6,938 nucleotides of DNA, from assembly GCA_014534295.1 (NCBI GenBank), contig JACVRU010000099.1, positions 1 to 6,938 of the forward strand, given 5' to 3'. Within the stretch, counting starts at the first letter, position 1. The number at the start of each line of letters is the position of its first letter. Below the pieces are notes generated by a model. That model searched no databases. It had not been told where the DNA came from and saw only the letters and a program-made list of their open reading frames with translations. The stretch is from Thermoleophilia bacterium (GTDB lineage: Bacteria; Actinomycetota; Thermoleophilia; Gaiellales; Gaiellaceae). Shown piece after piece: positions 6,092 to 6,938 of this stretch. The position numbers and the translations under genes are program-made.

Positions 6092-6938
6092 CGAGCCCCG
6101 CTCAGCGCGGCTGCGTCGGGCGGGCCTGGGCGAAGCGCCAGCGGTGGCCCTCGAGGTCGAGCGGCGACGTACGACGTGAAGCCCGTCCGCTCGATCTCCT
6201 GCACGATCGTGGCACCCATCGCGCGGCTGTGCTCGAGGTGCGCCTCGAGGTCGTCGACGAACACCCAGGGAACGTGGGTCACGGCCGCGCCGTCCGGAGG
6301 CGCGCCCGCGAGCGGCTCGAGCATCAGCGAGGCGTTGCCGACGTGGAACTCGATCCAGGGGAAGCCGTACTCGTCGTCGGCCAGGGGATCTTCTCCCTGG
6401 GGAAGCGGGCTCGGGGACGCGAGCCCGAACGTCTCGGCGAGCCAGCGGGCGGCGGCGGCGGGGCGTGCGTAGTGGAGCGTGAGGCCGAGGCGCGCGAGCT
6501 CGCGTACCTGGTGTGGCGCCGCGGTCCGCCGCTGCATCCAGGCGCCGAACCAGGGCGGCGTCACGGAGACGAACGCGGAGCCGCCGCGATCCGCCCCGCC
6601 CGCGGTTAGGGCAGCCTGGAGACGGACGAGCGTGCCGGTTTCGGTCGGCTCGAAGCGCACGTCGATCGACACGTCGTCGAGCGAGCTCCTCCAGGCGAGG
6701 CGCGCGCCCGGCTCCCACACGGTGATGCGCGCGAGCTCCAGGACGTCGCCGTCGTAGACCTCGAGGATGCGCCCACCGATGCCTTCCTCGCACCGCATCG
6801 CGACCAGCCTGCCCGAGTCGTAGGCGTTGATCGGCCCGCGCACCCACCAGAGATCGAGCTCCTGGGTGAAGGCCGTGAATGCGGTCAGCGGGTCGGCCGC
6901 TACCTCGACCGCCGACGAGCGGGACCGTGGTTCGCTCA
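6088..6938 (-). CDS. SRPBCC (AHSA1-like) plus VOC/glyoxalase fusion protein, frameshifted near the C-terminus
   Basis: The frame is open to the window edge. The last two bases (TG on the minus strand) precede SEPRSRSSAVEVAADPLTAF, so the start codon is probably an NTG whose first base is just outside. Counting from it, residues ~10-112 form an SRPBCC/AHSA1-like domain (ELDLWWVRGP at 27-36, VWEPGARLAWRS at 74-85, FEPTETGTLVRL at 96-107), a fold that binds hydrophobic ligands. Residues ~151 onward form a VOC (glyoxalase/bleomycin-resistance) domain: LTLHYARPAAAARWLAETFG, IEFHVGNASLMLEP, VPWVFVDDLEAHLEHSRAMGA and ERTGFTSYVA. After SYVA the frame turns into Arg/Pro-rich sequence and stops at 6088. 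One base over, the expected last strand appears as DLEGHRWRFAQARPTQPR with a TGA at 6102-6104. Removing one base gives 278 residues. This could be a sequencing error or a young pseudogene. No enzyme activity can be assigned. Confidence 0.82.
   Translation of the reverse strand, partial: SEPRSRSSAVEVAADPLTAFTAFTQELDLWWVRGPINAYDSGRLVAMRCEEGIGGRILEVYDGDVLELARITVWEPGARLAWRSSLDDVSIDVRFEPTETGTLVRLQAALTAGGADRGGSAFVSVTPPWFGAWMQRRTAAPHQVRELARLGLTLHYARPAAAARWLAETFGLASPSPLPQGEDPLADDEYGFPWIEFHVGNASLMLEPLAGAPPDGAAVTHVPWVFVDDLEAHLEHSRAMGATIVQEIERTGFTSYVAARPRGPPLALRPGPPDAAALSGAR
6159..6162 (-). other. Frameshift position (one surplus base) in the VOC domain
   Basis: On the minus strand the codons for Val-Ala (GTC GCC) are followed by four bases, GCTC, before GAC CTC GAG GGC CAC, which encode the family-typical DLEGH. 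One base too many separates the two in-register parts. From the NTG start to the restored stop is 838 bases, one more than a multiple of three, in agreement with a single insertion. The run contains no long homopolymer. Confidence 0.7.

Noticed and set aside
6085..6175. A possible terminator between the convergent MFS and SRPBCC-VOC genes.
   Set aside because: GC-rich inverted matches occur by chance here, and I could not find a convincing stem followed by a T-run.
6088..6843. GTG at 6843 as the start of the SRPBCC-VOC protein.
   Set aside because: Starting there would remove the first strand and the ELDLWW segment of the SRPBCC domain, which are encoded in frame up to the window edge.
4834..6847. 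Two very long open frames (plus 4834-6609, minus 4859-6847) across the third transporter and the SRPBCC-VOC gene.
   Set aside because: Both are Arg/Gly/Pro-rich shadows. Short stretches of sensible sequence in them come from genes read in another frame.

Overview
The window is a GC-rich (roughly 70% by eye), densely packed stretch of bacterial chromosome. GTG and TTG starts, Arg/Ala-rich proteins and a secreted DMFase-like protein with a FlgD-type Ig domain suggest a high-GC actinobacterium, perhaps Thermoleophilia (Gaiellales/Solirubrobacterales). That placement is inference from composition and gene families. No RNA gene, insertion sequence, CRISPR array or terminator was found, and no gene-free stretch exceeds about 60 bases.

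Layout. (1) At the left edge are two tandem, overlapping plus-strand MFS transporter genes: the 3' end of one (1-378) and a complete paralogue (362-1621). (2) Convergent to them is a four-gene minus-strand series. It reads leftwards from about 4814: a TetR-family repressor (4251-4814), a DUF1360 membrane protein (3785-4240), a secreted N,N-dimethylformamidase beta-subunit-like protein (2147-3748) and a GNAT acetyltransferase (1590-2171). The gaps are 10, 36 and -25 bases, so they look co-transcribed. (3) Divergent from tetR, across a 56-base AT-rich gap, is a third MFS exporter (4871-6091) with a near-consensus sigma70-type promoter and probably a leaderless mRNA. An imperfect palindrome centred on CCGTACGG fills the promoter spacer and is the obvious TetR operator. 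(4) At the right edge, on the minus strand, is an SRPBCC (AHSA1-like) plus VOC/glyoxalase fusion gene. Its start codon appears cut by one base at the window edge, and its last ~18 codons are in the wrong frame, which points to a one-base insertion near 6159-6162.

How they may work together. The best-supported unit is the TetR/MFS divergon: the repressor probably controls the exporter and itself in response to a small molecule. The DUF1360, DMFase-like and GNAT genes may belong to the same regulon because they follow tetR on the same strand. If so, a secreted amidohydrolase-like protein, an acetyltransferase and an exporter would share one switch, as in detoxification or secondary-metabolite handling. 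The substrate cannot be read from the sequence.
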